Position numbers and translations under genes: made by a program. Positions 1-7,196 of a stretch of DNA of 10,679 nt are shown in pieces. A model generated the notes under the pieces. It saw nothing but the letters and a program-made list of their open reading frames with translations, made no database searches and was not told where the DNA came from. The stretch lies in assembly GCA_021802595.1 (NCBI GenBank), contig JAJZRT010000073.1:1-10679 (forward strand), given 5' to 3'. Numbering within the stretch: position 1 is the stretch's first letter; each line of letters begins with the position of its first letter. Source of the stretch: Pseudomonadota bacterium. Its GTDB lineage: Bacteria > Pseudomonadota > Gammaproteobacteria > Burkholderiales > Thiobacillaceae.

Positions 1-1902
1 CGAGTGTTCGATGCCGCGGCGGATTTCCTCGCCACGCATTTCGGCGCCGCCCGCTTCAGCACCGACATGACGCGGCGGCTGGCGCCGGCCGTGGTGCAGG
101 CGATCAACCCGGTGTTCGACGGCGTGTTCGGCTTTGCCGAACACACGCATGCGCCGGCAAACGACAACCGCCCGGGCGCGCTGCGCAGCCTGCCGATCCG
201 CGTGGAGAAGGCCGAGGCGGACACCGCCGCCGATAGTTTGCGCAACCCGCTCACTACGCCGCAATCGGAAGCCGACGACCGCGCGGTGCACGAGGAGGCC
301 CGACAGTTCGCCCGCGTGCTGTGCGACGACATCCTCGACCGCTGGGGCGTGTGGGACAAGAAAACGAAAAGCGACCGGCTGGCACGGCCTGGCGATGTAA
401 TTGCGCTGGTGCGCAAACGCACGCACCTGCACCTGTACGAACGCGAACTGGAGGCCATACGCATTCCCTTCATCACGTCGCGGCGCGGCGGGCTGCTGCA
501 TGCGCTGGAAGCACAGGACACGATTGCACTGCTCGAGACCCTGCTGCTGCCGCATGCCGACCTGAAGCTGGCCCACACGCTCAAGAGCCCCATCTTCGGT
601 TGCTGCGACGCCGATCTGCTGCGCGTGTTTCCGGCGGACGGCCCGCGCGGCTGGGAACGTCTGCTCGCACTTCCCGCGGTGCAAGGCAGCCCGCCTGTCC
701 TTACGCGCGCCGCGACATTGCTGAGCCGCTGGCGGGCGCATTGCGGCACGCTGCCGGTGCACGACCTGCTCGACCGCATCTATTTCGAGGGCGACCTTGA
801 AGCGCGCTACGCCGCGGCGGCGCCCGAGGCGATGCGCCCGCAGATCGCCGCCAACCTGCGTGCCTTCATGCAGCTGGCACTGACGCAGGACGCGGGGCGC
901 TACCCGACGCTAGCCGGCTTCATCCGCGAGCTCGCCAGCCTGATCGACGATGCCGACGCTGCGCCCGGGGAAGGCCTCGCCGCCGACAGCGAGAACGCGG
1001 TACGCCTGCTGACCATCCACGGTTCCAAGGGGCTGGAAGCGCCGATCGTCTGGCTGCTGGGCGGCAGCGATCACCAAAAAGGAGCGAGCTACGCCGTGCT
1101 GGCGCCGTGGCCGCCGGAGGCGCCGCGGCCCGAGCATTTCTCGCTGTTCGGCAAACAGGAGGATCGCGGCACCCGCCGCGAACCCTGGTTCGAAGACGAA
1201 GCGATCCAGGCGCAGCGCGAATCCGACAATCTGCTGTATGTGGCGCTCACCCGCGCCGAACAGGCACTGATCGTGAGCGGCGATGCAAAGAACGCCTGGC
1301 TGCAGCGTGTCGACGCCGCCTGGCAGGGCCGGGATCTGCCGGCCGACCTGCCCGTCGCCGCGCCCCGGGAGACGGACCGTCTCCCGGCGCCGGCCCGCAT
1401 CGACGCCCCGGCAGTCGGGCAGCGCGTCACCGAGGCGGCCGCCAGCCCGGCCGCTGCGGGCGGCGAACTCTTCCATGCCTGCCTGGAACGCCACGCGCCA
1501 CCAGGCAATCCGCGCGACCTGCCGGCGCTGGCGGCACGCCTGGGACTGGCGGACGAGTTCGAAACCATCGAGGCCGCCGCCCGCGCGCTGCTGGCGCAAC
1601 CACACCTGGCGCGCTTCTTCGATCCGGCGCAGTATCGTCGCGCCTACAACGAACTGGTACTGCTCGACGCCAGCGGTCGCCCGCAGCGGCTCGACCGCGT
1701 GGTGGAATTCGACGACGCGGTATGGCTGATCGACTACAAGACCGGCGACGACAGCCGCGGTCTGCCCGACGCCCAGCTGGTCGAACGCCATCGCGCGCAA
1801 CTGGCGAGCTATCGTGCCCTGCTCGCGGCGCTTTATCCCGCCAGGCCGATCCACGCGGCGCTGCTGCTGGCCGACGGGCGGCTGATTCATCTGGAGACCT
1901 GA
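1..1902 (+). CDS. AddA/RecB-like UvrD-family helicase-nuclease (C-terminal part)
   Basis: The frame is open at base 1, so the gene begins upstream; the valine codon at base 4 is internal. The protein would unwind and resect double-strand DNA ends for RecA-dependent repair in the cytoplasm. Counting codons from base 1, helicase motif V (TIHGSKGLE) is at about 338-346 and motif VI (LLYVALTRA) at about 411-419. A RecB-type PD-(D/E)XK nuclease domain closes the protein: H492 in GELFH, D565 in LDRVVEF, D578 and K580 in LIDYKTG, and Q600/Y604 of the QxxxY motif. All catalytic positions are present, so the nuclease should be active. The Walker A half lies outside the window. The IDYKTG form and a nuclease ending the chain look more like AddA than classical RecB; an AddB partner just upstream is expected but not seen. 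The downstream methyltransferase starts 2 nt after the stop. Confidence 0.88.
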   Translation, partial: RVFDAAADFLATHFGAARFSTDMTRRLAPAVVQAINPVFDGVFGFAEHTHAPANDNRPGALRSLPIRVEKAEADTAADSLRNPLTTPQSEADDRAVHEEARQFARVLCDDILDRWGVWDKKTKSDRLARPGDVIALVRKRTHLHLYERELEAIRIPFITSRRGGLLHALEAQDTIALLETLLLPHADLKLAHTLKSPIFGCCDADLLRVFPADGPRGWERLLALPAVQGSPPVLTRAATLLSRWRAHCGTLPVHDLLDRIYFEGDLEARYAAAAPEAMRPQIAANLRAFMQLALTQDAGRYPTLAGFIRELASLIDDADAAPGEGLAADSENAVRLLTIHGSKGLEAPIVWLLGGSDHQKGASYAVLAPWPPEAPRPEHFSLFGKQEDRGTRREPWFEDEAIQAQRESDNLLYVALTRAEQALIVSGDAKNAWLQRVDAAWQGRDLPADLPVAAPRETDRLPAPARIDAPAVGQRVTEAAASPAAAGGELFHACLERHAPPGNPRDLPALAARLGLADEFETIEAAARALLAQPHLARFFDPAQYRRAYNELVLLDASGRPQRLDRVVEFDDAVWLIDYKTGDDSRGLPDAQLVERHRAQLASYRALLAALYPARPIHAALLLADGRLIHLET

Positions 1903-1904
1903 AC

Positions 1905-2501
1905 GTGACCGACAAACCCTTCGCCGAATCCTGCGTGCAAAACCGCGACCCCATCCTGGCAGTGTTGCGCGAGCTGTTCGCCGACCGCGGCCACGTGCTG
2001 GAAATCGGCAGCGGCACCGGCCAGCATGCGGTGTATTTCGGCGCCGAGCTGCCGCATCTGCGCTGGCAGACCGCCGACGTGACCCCGCACCACGCCGGGA
2101 TCCATCTGTGGCTGGCTGAGGCGGGGCTGGCCAACGTATTGCCGCCGCTGGCGCTCGACGTCAACGAGACGGCCTGGCGCAACGGACGCTACGATGCCGT
2201 GTTCTCGGCCAACACGCTGCACATCATGAGCTGGCCCGAGGTGGAAAAATTCTTCGAGGGTGTGGGCGAGGTGCTGGAAGCCGGCGGCATCCTGGCGGTC
2301 TACGGCCCATTCAACTACAACGGCGCGTTCACCTCGGAGAGCAATGCCCGCTTCGACGCCTGGCTGAAGGCACGCGACCCGGCTTCGGGCGTGCGCGATT
2401 TCGAGGCGGTGGATGCGCTGGCGCGTGCGCAGGGGCTGCGCCTGCAACAGGACATCGCCATGCCGGCGAACAACCGCACGCTGGTGTGGCGCAAGACTTA
2501 G
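1905..2501 (+). CDS. DUF938 family SAM-dependent methyltransferase
   Basis: This is a 198-aa class I methyltransferase-fold protein of the DUF938 family, related to eukaryotic METTL26. The bacterial substrate is unknown to me. The SAM-binding motif I, VLEIGSGTGQH, is at residues 31-41. The family signatures NTLHIMSW and FNYNGAFTSESN, then WLKARDP and GVRDFEAV, follow in order, and the C-terminus is NNRTLVWRKT. I chose the GTG start at 1905 because the family's KPFAESC opening follows directly. A GGAG at 1893-1896 lies 8 nt upstream, inside the end of the helicase gene, and only 2 nt separate the two genes. It is therefore probably co-transcribed with the helicase-nuclease; whether they are functionally linked is not evident. 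The frame stays open far upstream of 1905, but that extension is a shadow of the helicase gene. Confidence 0.88.
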   Translation: MTDKPFAESCVQNRDPILAVLRELFADRGHVLEIGSGTGQHAVYFGAELPHLRWQTADVTPHHAGIHLWLAEAGLANVLPPLALDVNETAWRNGRYDAVFSANTLHIMSWPEVEKFFEGVGEVLEAGGILAVYGPFNYNGAFTSESNARFDAWLKARDPASGVRDFEAVDALARAQGLRLQQDIAMPANNRTLVWRKT

Positions 2502-2543
2502 GACAAATTTACCTCACTGCCGGCTTTTCCTTGCGGGGGGCTT

Positions 2544-2552
2544 TGCTATAAC
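2544..2552 (+). promoter_or_regulatory. Extended -10 promoter for the 112-aa hypothetical gene
   Basis: TGCTATAAC reads as an extended -10 element (TGn followed by TATAAC, 5 of 6 to consensus). It ends 28 nt before the ATG at 2581. No good -35 exists at 16-18 nt spacing, which an extended -10 can tolerate. A start site near 2559 would give a leader of about 20 nt containing a GGGGA Shine-Dalgarno (2570-2574). A run of six G (2535-2540) sits just upstream. It marks a new transcription unit after the methyltransferase; no intrinsic terminator is visible between them. Confidence 0.5.
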
Positions 2553-2580
2553 ACAACCATCATGAGGTTGGGGAACTCGC

Positions 2581-2919
2581 ATGCGCATTGCCGAATTGAT
2601 CCAGCGCTGGGGACAAGCGGGTCATGCACGCCCGGATGTGCGCGCCTACACCGTTCATTTGCCGCTGCGTGACGCCGCACGCATCGAAGCGCTCCACGTG
2701 ATGTATCCCGGCCGCAGCGATTCCCAGTTGATGGCCGACCTGATTCGTGCCGCGCTCGACGAACTGGAAGTCGCCATGCCCTATGTCCCGGGCAACCGCA
2801 TCATCGCCGAGGACGACTATGGCGATCCGATCTATGAAGACCTCGGCCCCACCCCGCAGTTCTATTCGCTGTCGCACGAAATCCTGCGCAAGCTGGCGAC
2901 CTTGCCGCTGGACAAATAG
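2581..2919 (+). CDS. Conserved hypothetical protein, 112 aa, ribbon-helix-helix-like core
   Basis: Small soluble acidic protein with no signal peptide or membrane segment. Residues about 20-62 (AYTVHLPLRDAARIEAL through LIRAALDELE) read as a short strand followed by two helices around MYPGRSDSQLM. This resembles the ribbon-helix-helix layout, so DNA binding is possible but unproven. A conserved-looking tail (NRIIAEDDYGDPIYEDLGPTP) follows. From memory, similar short proteins in Pseudomonas and betaproteobacteria are annotated 'type 1 pili tip component', a label that nothing in this sequence supports. The ATG at 2581 is preceded by GGGGA at 6 nt spacing and by an extended -10 promoter. The gene seems to be the first of its unit; a small membrane protein may follow. 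Function unknown. Confidence 0.8.
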   Translation: MRIAELIQRWGQAGHARPDVRAYTVHLPLRDAARIEALHVMYPGRSDSQLMADLIRAALDELEVAMPYVPGNRIIAEDDYGDPIYEDLGPTPQFYSLSHEILRKLATLPLDK

Positions 2920-2943
2920 CTGTCGAATTAATTTACATTTTCC

Positions 2944-2958
2944 GCCGCGCCACGCGGC
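2944..2958. repeat. Short perfect inverted repeat, GCCGCG-CCA-CGCGGC
   Basis: A 6-bp perfect stem with a 3-nt loop lies 25 nt after the stop of the 112-aa protein gene, in the AT-richer gap before the next frame. It has no T-tract on its 3' side in either direction, so it is not a standard intrinsic terminator. It could be a weak mRNA 3' hairpin. Confidence 0.35.
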
Positions 2959-3052
2959 ACATGCCGCACATGGCCTTGTTTCTTATGTATTTTATTTCCT
3001 GGCACAACGCTTGCTGACCCCCCACTTACAACAAATTCAAATTGCGGACATC

Positions 3053-3292
3053 ATGTACCTCGGCCCGGCTTTTCTCTTTGCAGCATTTGCCAGTCTGTTC
3101 TATGTCCCTGGCTTTCTGGACATGCCTCTGGGAATGCTCACTTCGCGCCAGCTCATTTCGGAATTGCTGTTTTCCGTCTTCGCCCTGATTGCGCTGGCCT
3201 CGCTGGCGCGCTCGATCGAACTCGATCCGGTGTGGCCTTGGCGGCCGGGATTCCGCCGCCTGCTGAATCTGCTGATGGGAAAGGCCCAGTAA
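3053..3292 (+). CDS. Small two-helix membrane protein, start uncertain
   Basis: From the only in-frame ATG, this encodes 79 aa with two hydrophobic segments, about residues 2-22 (YLGPAFLFAAFASLFYVPGFL) and about 34-54 (LISELLFSVFALIALASL). A basic tryptophan-rich tail (WPWRPGFRRLL) should lie in the cytoplasm. I do not recognise the family. Upstream codons in the same frame still look protein-like (VSYVFYFLAQRLLTPHLQQ), but there is no ATG or GTG there, only a TTG at 3011. An ATG at 2961 in another frame opens a short hydrophobic peptide that stops at 3017. The true gene may start at TTG 3011 or further upstream, or carry a frameshift near 2990-3000. The Shine-Dalgarno before 3053 is poor (GCGGAC). 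The gene ends 65 nt before argJ and shares its strand. Confidence 0.45.
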   Translation: MYLGPAFLFAAFASLFYVPGFLDMPLGMLTSRQLISELLFSVFALIALASLARSIELDPVWPWRPGFRRLLNLLMGKAQ

Positions 3293-3324
3293 GCCACGCC
3301 CCCTCTATTTGCCGCCGCCCGGCA

Positions 3325-3330
3325 TAAAAT
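3325..3330 (+). promoter_or_regulatory. Candidate -10 element for argJ
   Basis: TAAAAT (5 of 6 to TATAAT) lies 27 nt before the argJ ATG, in a 65-nt gap that is otherwise GC-rich. No convincing -35 is present at normal spacing; TTGCCG at 3309-3314 is only 10 nt upstream. There is also no clear Shine-Dalgarno in the leader. The element is plausible from position and composition only. Confidence 0.35.
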
Positions 3331-3357
3331 AGCGGTTTTCCGTTCCGCGAAGCCGCC

Positions 3358-4584
3358 ATGCCCGTCAACCTCGCTGCCCCCGATCCTGCCTCCCTGCTGC
3401 CCGTTGCCGGTGTCCGTCTCGGCATCGCTTCCGCCGGCATCAAGAAACCCGGGCGACGCGACATCACGCTGATCGAACTCGTGGCAGGCAGCCAGGTCGC
3501 CGGCGTGTTCACGCAAAACCGCTTTTGCGCCGCGCCGGTGACGCTATGCAAGCAGCATCTGGCAACGGGCGCCATCCGCGCGCTGGTCATCAACACCGGC
3601 AACGCCAATGCCGGCACCGGCGAGGAAGGCATCGCTCGCGCGCGCCGGACCTGCGAAGCGGTGGCGCAGTTGATGGGATGCGCGGCCGAGGCCGTGCTGC
3701 CGTTTTCCACCGGCGTGATCCTGGAGCCCTTGCCGGTCGACAAGATCCTGCCGGCGCTGCCTGCCGCACAGGCCGATCTGTCGCCCACCCACTGGAGCGA
3801 GGCCGCGCACGCGATCATGACCACCGACATCGTCGCCAAGGGCGCCTCGCGCCAGGTAACGGTCGGCGGCAGGACGGTGACGATGACCGGCATCGCCAAG
3901 GGCTCCGGCATGATCCATCCCAACATGGCGACCATGCTGGGCTTCGTCGCCACCGACGCGGCGATCGCGCCCGGCCTGATGGCGCAGCTGGTGAAGGACG
4001 TCGCCGACGTCTCGTTCAACTGCGTCACCGTCGACGGCGACACGTCTACGAATGACAGCTTCATCCTCATCGCCACCGGCCAGGCCGGCAATGCCGCGAT
4101 TGCCGACGCAGCGGGCGCCGATTACGCCGCGCTGAAAGCGGCTCTTTCCGAGGTGGCGATCGAGCTCGCGCAGGCGATGGCACGCGACGGCGAGGGCGCG
4201 ACCAAGTTCATGACGATTGCCGTCGAAGGCGGCCGCGACCGCGCCGAATGCAAGCAGATCGCCTACGCCATCGCGCGCTCGCCGCTGGTGAAAACCGCCT
4301 TCTTCGCCTCCGACCCCAACCTCGGCCGCATCCTCGCCGCCATCGGCTACGCCGGCGTGGCCGACCTGGATGTGAATGAAATCCGCGTCTGGCTCGGCGA
4401 CGTCCTGGTCGCCGAACACGGCGGCCGCGCGGCGAGCTATACCGAAGCGCAAGGTGCGGCCGTCATGAAGGAGGCCGAGATCACCGTACGTGTCGCGTTG
4501 GGCCGCGGTGACACGAACGCCACGGTGTGGACCTGCGATTTTTCCTACGATTACGTGAAGATCAACGCCGAATACCGGACCTGA
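3358..4584 (+). CDS. argJ: Bifunctional ornithine acetyltransferase/N-acetylglutamate synthase ArgJ
   Basis: ArgJ moves the acetyl group from N-acetylornithine to glutamate, which recycles acetyl groups in cytoplasmic arginine synthesis; in bifunctional forms it also makes N-acetylglutamate from acetyl-CoA. The 408-aa length is normal for the family. The proenzyme cleaves itself before a threonine nucleophile in [14 protein letters not shown]; here that is T192, cut between A191 and T192. The oxyanion-hole pair T118-G119 is in FSTGVI. The early signatures NTGNANAGTG and [12 protein letters not shown] and the canonical C-terminus NAEYRT are all present, so the enzyme looks complete. The ATG at 3358 gives the expected N-terminus. 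The NYN-LOTUS gene follows after 22 nt on the same strand. By recall, in many betaproteobacteria a DUF815 ATPase and mutT follow argJ directly; here they lie 5 kb further on. Confidence 0.96.
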   Translation: MPVNLAAPDPASLLPVAGVRLGIASAGIKKPGRRDITLIELVAGSQVAGVFTQNRFCAAPVTLCKQHLATGAIRALVINTGNANAGTGEEGIARARRTCEAVAQLMGCAAEAVLPFSTGVILEPLPVDKILPALPAAQADLSPTHWSEAAHAIMTTDIVAKGASRQVTVGGRTVTMTGIAKGSGMIHPNMATMLGFVATDAAIAPGLMAQLVKDVADVSFNCVTVDGDTSTNDSFILIATGQAGNAAIADAAGADYAALKAALSEVAIELAQAMARDGEGATKFMTIAVEGGRDRAECKQIAYAIARSPLVKTAFFASDPNLGRILAAIGYAGVADLDVNEIRVWLGDVLVAEHGGRAASYTEAQGAAVMKEAEITVRVALGRGDTNATVWTCDFSYDYVKINAEYRT

Positions 4585-4606
4585 TCGTCATCTCCTTGGA
4601 GACGCC

Positions 4607-5386
4607 ATGAGCCACGAGCCGCGCATCGCCCTCTTGATCGACGCCGACAACAGCCCGGCGGACATGATCGACGAAGTGCTCGACGAACTGGCAAAAGAAG
4701 GCGTCATCAACATCCGCCGCGCCTACGGCAACTGGAAGAGCCCACATCTCAACGCCTGGGCGGCGCTGCTGCATGATTTCGCCATCCAGCCCATCCAGCA
4801 GTTCGACTACACCAAGGGCAAGAACGCCACTGACGCAGCCATGATCATCGACGCGATGGACCTGCTCTACACCAAGCAGCTCGAGGGTTTTGGCATCGTA
4901 TCCAGCGATTCGGATTTCACCCCGCTGGTGATGAGGCTGCGGGCCAATGGCCCGAAGGTCTTCGGCTTCGGCGAACAGAAAACGCCCAAGCCCTTCGTCA
5001 ACGCCTGCTCCAAGTTTCTGTATCTGGAGAATCTTCGCCGCCCCGAAGAGCCCGCTTCGCCTGTACCGGCCGAAGCCGCCACGCCTGTCGCCGCACCCGG
5101 CGGAAACGGTTCGGCCAAGACCGCACCAGCCCGTGCGGATGCCAAGACCTTGCGCAGCGACACGCGCCTCGTGAATCTCCTGCGCAAGGCCGTCGAGGCC
5201 GCCGCTGACGACGAGGGCTGGGCCGGCCTGGGTGCCGTTGGCCAACACATTTCAAAACAGGCGTCCTTCGATTCCCGCAACTACGGTTACGCCAAGCTCT
5301 CGGGCCTGTTCCAGGCAATCGGCCTATTCGACATCCGCACCCACGGCAAAGGGCTGCAGATACGCGATCCGCGCGCAACACACTGA
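4607..5386 (+). CDS. NYN-domain (LabA/PIN-like) protein with C-terminal OST-HTH/LOTUS domain
   Basis: The 259-aa protein begins with a NYN domain (residues about 5-140), a PIN-like fold that acts as a metal-dependent RNase in several relatives. Acidic residues expected at the metal site are present: D12 and D14 in LLIDADN, D76 in KNATDAA, and D101/D103 in SSDSDF. A Pro/Ala-rich linker (about 145-184) leads to a LOTUS/OST-HTH domain (about 186-255), including YAKLSGLFQAIGLFDIR. LOTUS domains bind RNA or partner proteins, so an RNA-directed nuclease or scaffold is likely; the target is unknown. The ATG at 4607 has a GGAG 5 nt upstream, within a self-complementary stretch (4591-4602). The gene sits between argJ (22 nt) and a PPOX-type gene (10 nt), with no visible reason to be functionally tied to either. 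Confidence 0.87.
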   Translation: MSHEPRIALLIDADNSPADMIDEVLDELAKEGVINIRRAYGNWKSPHLNAWAALLHDFAIQPIQQFDYTKGKNATDAAMIIDAMDLLYTKQLEGFGIVSSDSDFTPLVMRLRANGPKVFGFGEQKTPKPFVNACSKFLYLENLRRPEEPASPVPAEAATPVAAPGGNGSAKTAPARADAKTLRSDTRLVNLLRKAVEAAADDEGWAGLGAVGQHISKQASFDSRNYGYAKLSGLFQAIGLFDIRTHGKGLQIRDPRATH

Positions 5387-5396
5387 ACCGTACGCC

Positions 5397-5882
5397 ATGC
5401 CGCTCACGCTCACCCCCGACCAAGCCGTCTTCCTGCAGGGCCCGTTGTCGATGAATGTCGGCGCGGTGGGGCGCGACGGCTGGCCATGCGTGTGCCGGGC
5501 GCAGGGGGCGGTGGTGGCGCGCGACCGGCGCACGCTGACGGTACTGCTGTCGGCGGCGCGCGGGGGGGCGGTGCTGGAGGCGCTCGACGCGGGGAGTGCC
5601 ATCACGCTGGTCGTGAGCCGGCCCGCCACCCATGCGACGCTGCAGTTGAAGGCTGCGCACGCCACGCGGGTCGGCGTGAACGCCACGCATCGTGCCGCCA
5701 GCGCACGCTGCGTGGCGGCGTTTGCCGGCGAACTGGAGACGCTCGGCTATACCGTCGGGACGGGCGCCAGCCTGGCGGCGATCCTGCCGACCGACGACCT
5801 GGTGGCGCTGCGCTTCGCGCCCGACATCGTATTCGACCAGACCCCGGGGCCGGACGCCGGACGGGTGCTGGCGCGCGCATGA
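5397..5882 (+). CDS. PPOX-type split-barrel (FMN-binding-like) protein, 161 aa
   Basis: The sequence reads as a pyridoxamine 5'-phosphate oxidase-like split barrel: an N-terminal helix (LTPDQAVFLQGPLSM), then alternating strands (MNVGAVGRDGWPCVCRA, LTVLLSA, AITLVVSRP, ATLQLKAAHAT), a helical part, and a final strand (LVALRFAPDIVFD). Members bind FMN, F420 or haem; which applies here cannot be read from sequence. It lacks a signal peptide and should be cytoplasmic. The ATG at 5397 has no clear Shine-Dalgarno, and ATG 5451 is a less likely alternative because it would delete the first helix. The stop overlaps the start of the next split-barrel gene by 4 nt (ATGA at 5879-5882), so the two are probably translationally coupled and may pair as subunits. 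A run of seven G (5562-5568) lies inside the frame, which is intact. Confidence 0.7.
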   Translation: MPLTLTPDQAVFLQGPLSMNVGAVGRDGWPCVCRAQGAVVARDRRTLTVLLSAARGGAVLEALDAGSAITLVVSRPATHATLQLKAAHATRVGVNATHRAASARCVAAFAGELETLGYTVGTGASLAAILPTDDLVALRFAPDIVFDQTPGPDAGRVLARA

Positions 5883-7183
5883 AGATCGCGCTGGAATCGC
5901 TGCGGCCCTGCCTCGACGGCGCGATTCCGGCGGTGGTGGCGACCGCCTCGCCCGACGGCACGCCCAACGTGGCATATGCCTCGCAGGTGCACTACGTCGA
6001 CGCCGAGCACGTGGCGCTGTCGTTCCAGTTTTTCAGCAAGACGCGCGAGAACGTGCTGGCCCATCCCTACGCCGAGGTGCAGGTGATCGAGCCGGGGAGC
6101 TTCCGCCACTTCCGCCTGAAAGTGCATTACCTGCGCACCGAAACGTCCGGCCCGCTGTTCGAATACATGAAGGCGCAACTCGCCGGCATCGCCGAGCGTA
6201 CCGGCATGGCCAAGGTGTTCGCGCTGCGCGGCGCCGACGTCTATCGTGTACTCGACATCGAGAGTGTCGACGCGCGCGTGCCGCCGGCCCCCCCGCCGCC
6301 TGACGCGCTGCTGAAGCTGCGCAGGACGCTCGACCACCTGGGCGCCTGCGACGACCTGGCACAGCTGGCCGACCGCGCGCTCGCTGCGCTGGCGCATGGC
6401 TTCGGCATCCGCCACGCGCTGCTCGCCATGCTCGACGAGACCGGGGGCGCGCTCTACACGCTGGCAAGCCTGGGCTACTCCGCGTCCGGCATCGGCGCTG
6501 AGGTGGCGCTTGGAGAGGGCCTCATCGGCGTCGCCGCGCGCGAGGCGATCCCGGTGCGCATCAACCACCACGCCGGGGACTACACCTACCACGCCGCGCT
6601 GCGCGTGGCCGATCCGGCATCGCCACGCATCCCGCTGCCGGTGCTGGCCCACCCGCACAGCCAGATCGCGGTACCGCTCGCGCACGGCACGCGCCTGGTC
6701 GGCGTGCTATACGCCGAAAGCGAACAGAACGCCTTCTTCAGCCACGCCGACGAGGACGCGCTGGTGGTCTACGGCCGCCATCTCGCCGCGCTCGTCGTGC
6801 AGCTCGCTGCGCTGCCGGACGACGCCGAGCCGGCGGCAGCCGTGCCCGTACCCCGCCCTTCCGGCGCACCGCTGGCGGTGCGCTATTTCGCCCATGACCA
6901 CAGCGTGTTCGTCGACAACGATTACCTGATCAAGGGCGTCGCCGGCAGCATCCTGTGGACGTTGCTCAACGAGCACGCAAGCAACGGCCGCCGCGATTTC
7001 TGCAACCGCGAACTGCGGCACGACCCGCGCCTGCCGCTGCCCGACTTCGGCGACAACCTGGAAACGCGCCTCATCCTGCTGCAGCGCCGGCTCGCCGAGC
7101 GCTGCCCGGCGATCGCGCTGGAAAAGACCGGGCGCGGCCGCTTTCGTCTGAACGTGGGACGGCCGCTGCAGCTCAACGCCTGA
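5879..7183 (+). CDS. PPOX split barrel-GAF-winged-helix fusion, putative redox/ligand sensor
   Basis: The 434-aa protein has three parts. Residues 1 to about 130 form a PPOX-like split barrel (IPAVVATASPDGTPNVAYAS, then LSFQFFSKTRENV, a classic flavin-barrel segment). A proline linker lies at about 135-141. Residues about 150-312 are a GAF domain (LGEGLIGVAARE, and SQIAVPLAHGTRLVGVLYAE). Residues about 332-430 look like a winged helix (DNDYLIKGVAGSILWTLL, then FCNREL and DNLETRLILLQRRL, ending GRGRFRLNV); this tail also occurs, by recall, on proteobacterial GAF or cyclase proteins. The likely role is a cytoplasmic sensor that reads a cofactor or redox state and transmits it, perhaps by DNA binding. 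The ATG overlaps the stop of the preceding split-barrel gene (ATGA). The stop is 8 nt from that of the convergent E1 beta gene. Seven C (6288-6294) encode part of the linker. Ligand and target are unknown. Confidence 0.78.
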   Translation: MKIALESLRPCLDGAIPAVVATASPDGTPNVAYASQVHYVDAEHVALSFQFFSKTRENVLAHPYAEVQVIEPGSFRHFRLKVHYLRTETSGPLFEYMKAQLAGIAERTGMAKVFALRGADVYRVLDIESVDARVPPAPPPPDALLKLRRTLDHLGACDDLAQLADRALAALAHGFGIRHALLAMLDETGGALYTLASLGYSASGIGAEVALGEGLIGVAAREAIPVRINHHAGDYTYHAALRVADPASPRIPLPVLAHPHSQIAVPLAHGTRLVGVLYAESEQNAFFSHADEDALVVYGRHLAALVVQLAALPDDAEPAAAVPVPRPSGAPLAVRYFAHDHSVFVDNDYLIKGVAGSILWTLLNEHASNGRRDFCNRELRHDPRLPLPDFGDNLETRLILLQRRLAERCPAIALEKTGRGRFRLNVGRPLQLNA

Positions 7184-7196
7184 GCCCTCCCTCAGG
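7179..7196. terminator. Inverted repeat covering both convergent stop codons
   Basis: CCTGAG (7179-7184), a 6-nt loop and CTCAGG (7191-7196) form a perfect 6-bp stem. The left arm contains the TGA of the PPOX-GAF gene, and the right arm contains the TGA (read on the minus strand) of the E1 beta gene. It sits exactly where two transcripts meet and could act as a shared weak bidirectional terminator or 3'-end stabiliser. There is no U-tract on either side, so standard intrinsic termination is not supported. Confidence 0.35.

Noticed and set aside
910..1890. Minus-strand open frame of 326 codons opposite the helicase-nuclease gene
   Set aside because: Antisense shadow of a well-supported gene; no motifs.
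2944..2958. Hairpin GCCGCG-CCA-CGCGGC as an intrinsic terminator
   Set aside because: There is no T-tract on the 3' side on either strand; kept only as a short inverted repeat.
2531..3330. Shared TTGC(G/C)G-N10-TAnAA(C/T) pattern before the 112-aa gene and before argJ
   Set aside because: A 10-bp spacer is too short for a sigma-70 promoter and the pattern does not match sigma-54; two GC-rich hits are likely coincidence.
3153..4452. Two minus-strand open frames of about 300 codons opposite argJ
   Set aside because: argJ is unambiguous on the plus strand; the antisense translations show no family features and reflect codon-position GC bias.
4998..6685. Minus-strand open frames of 325 and 312 codons opposite the NYN-LOTUS and split-barrel genes
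   Set aside because: The plus-strand frames carry recognisable domains and coupled starts; the antisense products are low-complexity, basic or glutamine/histidine-rich.
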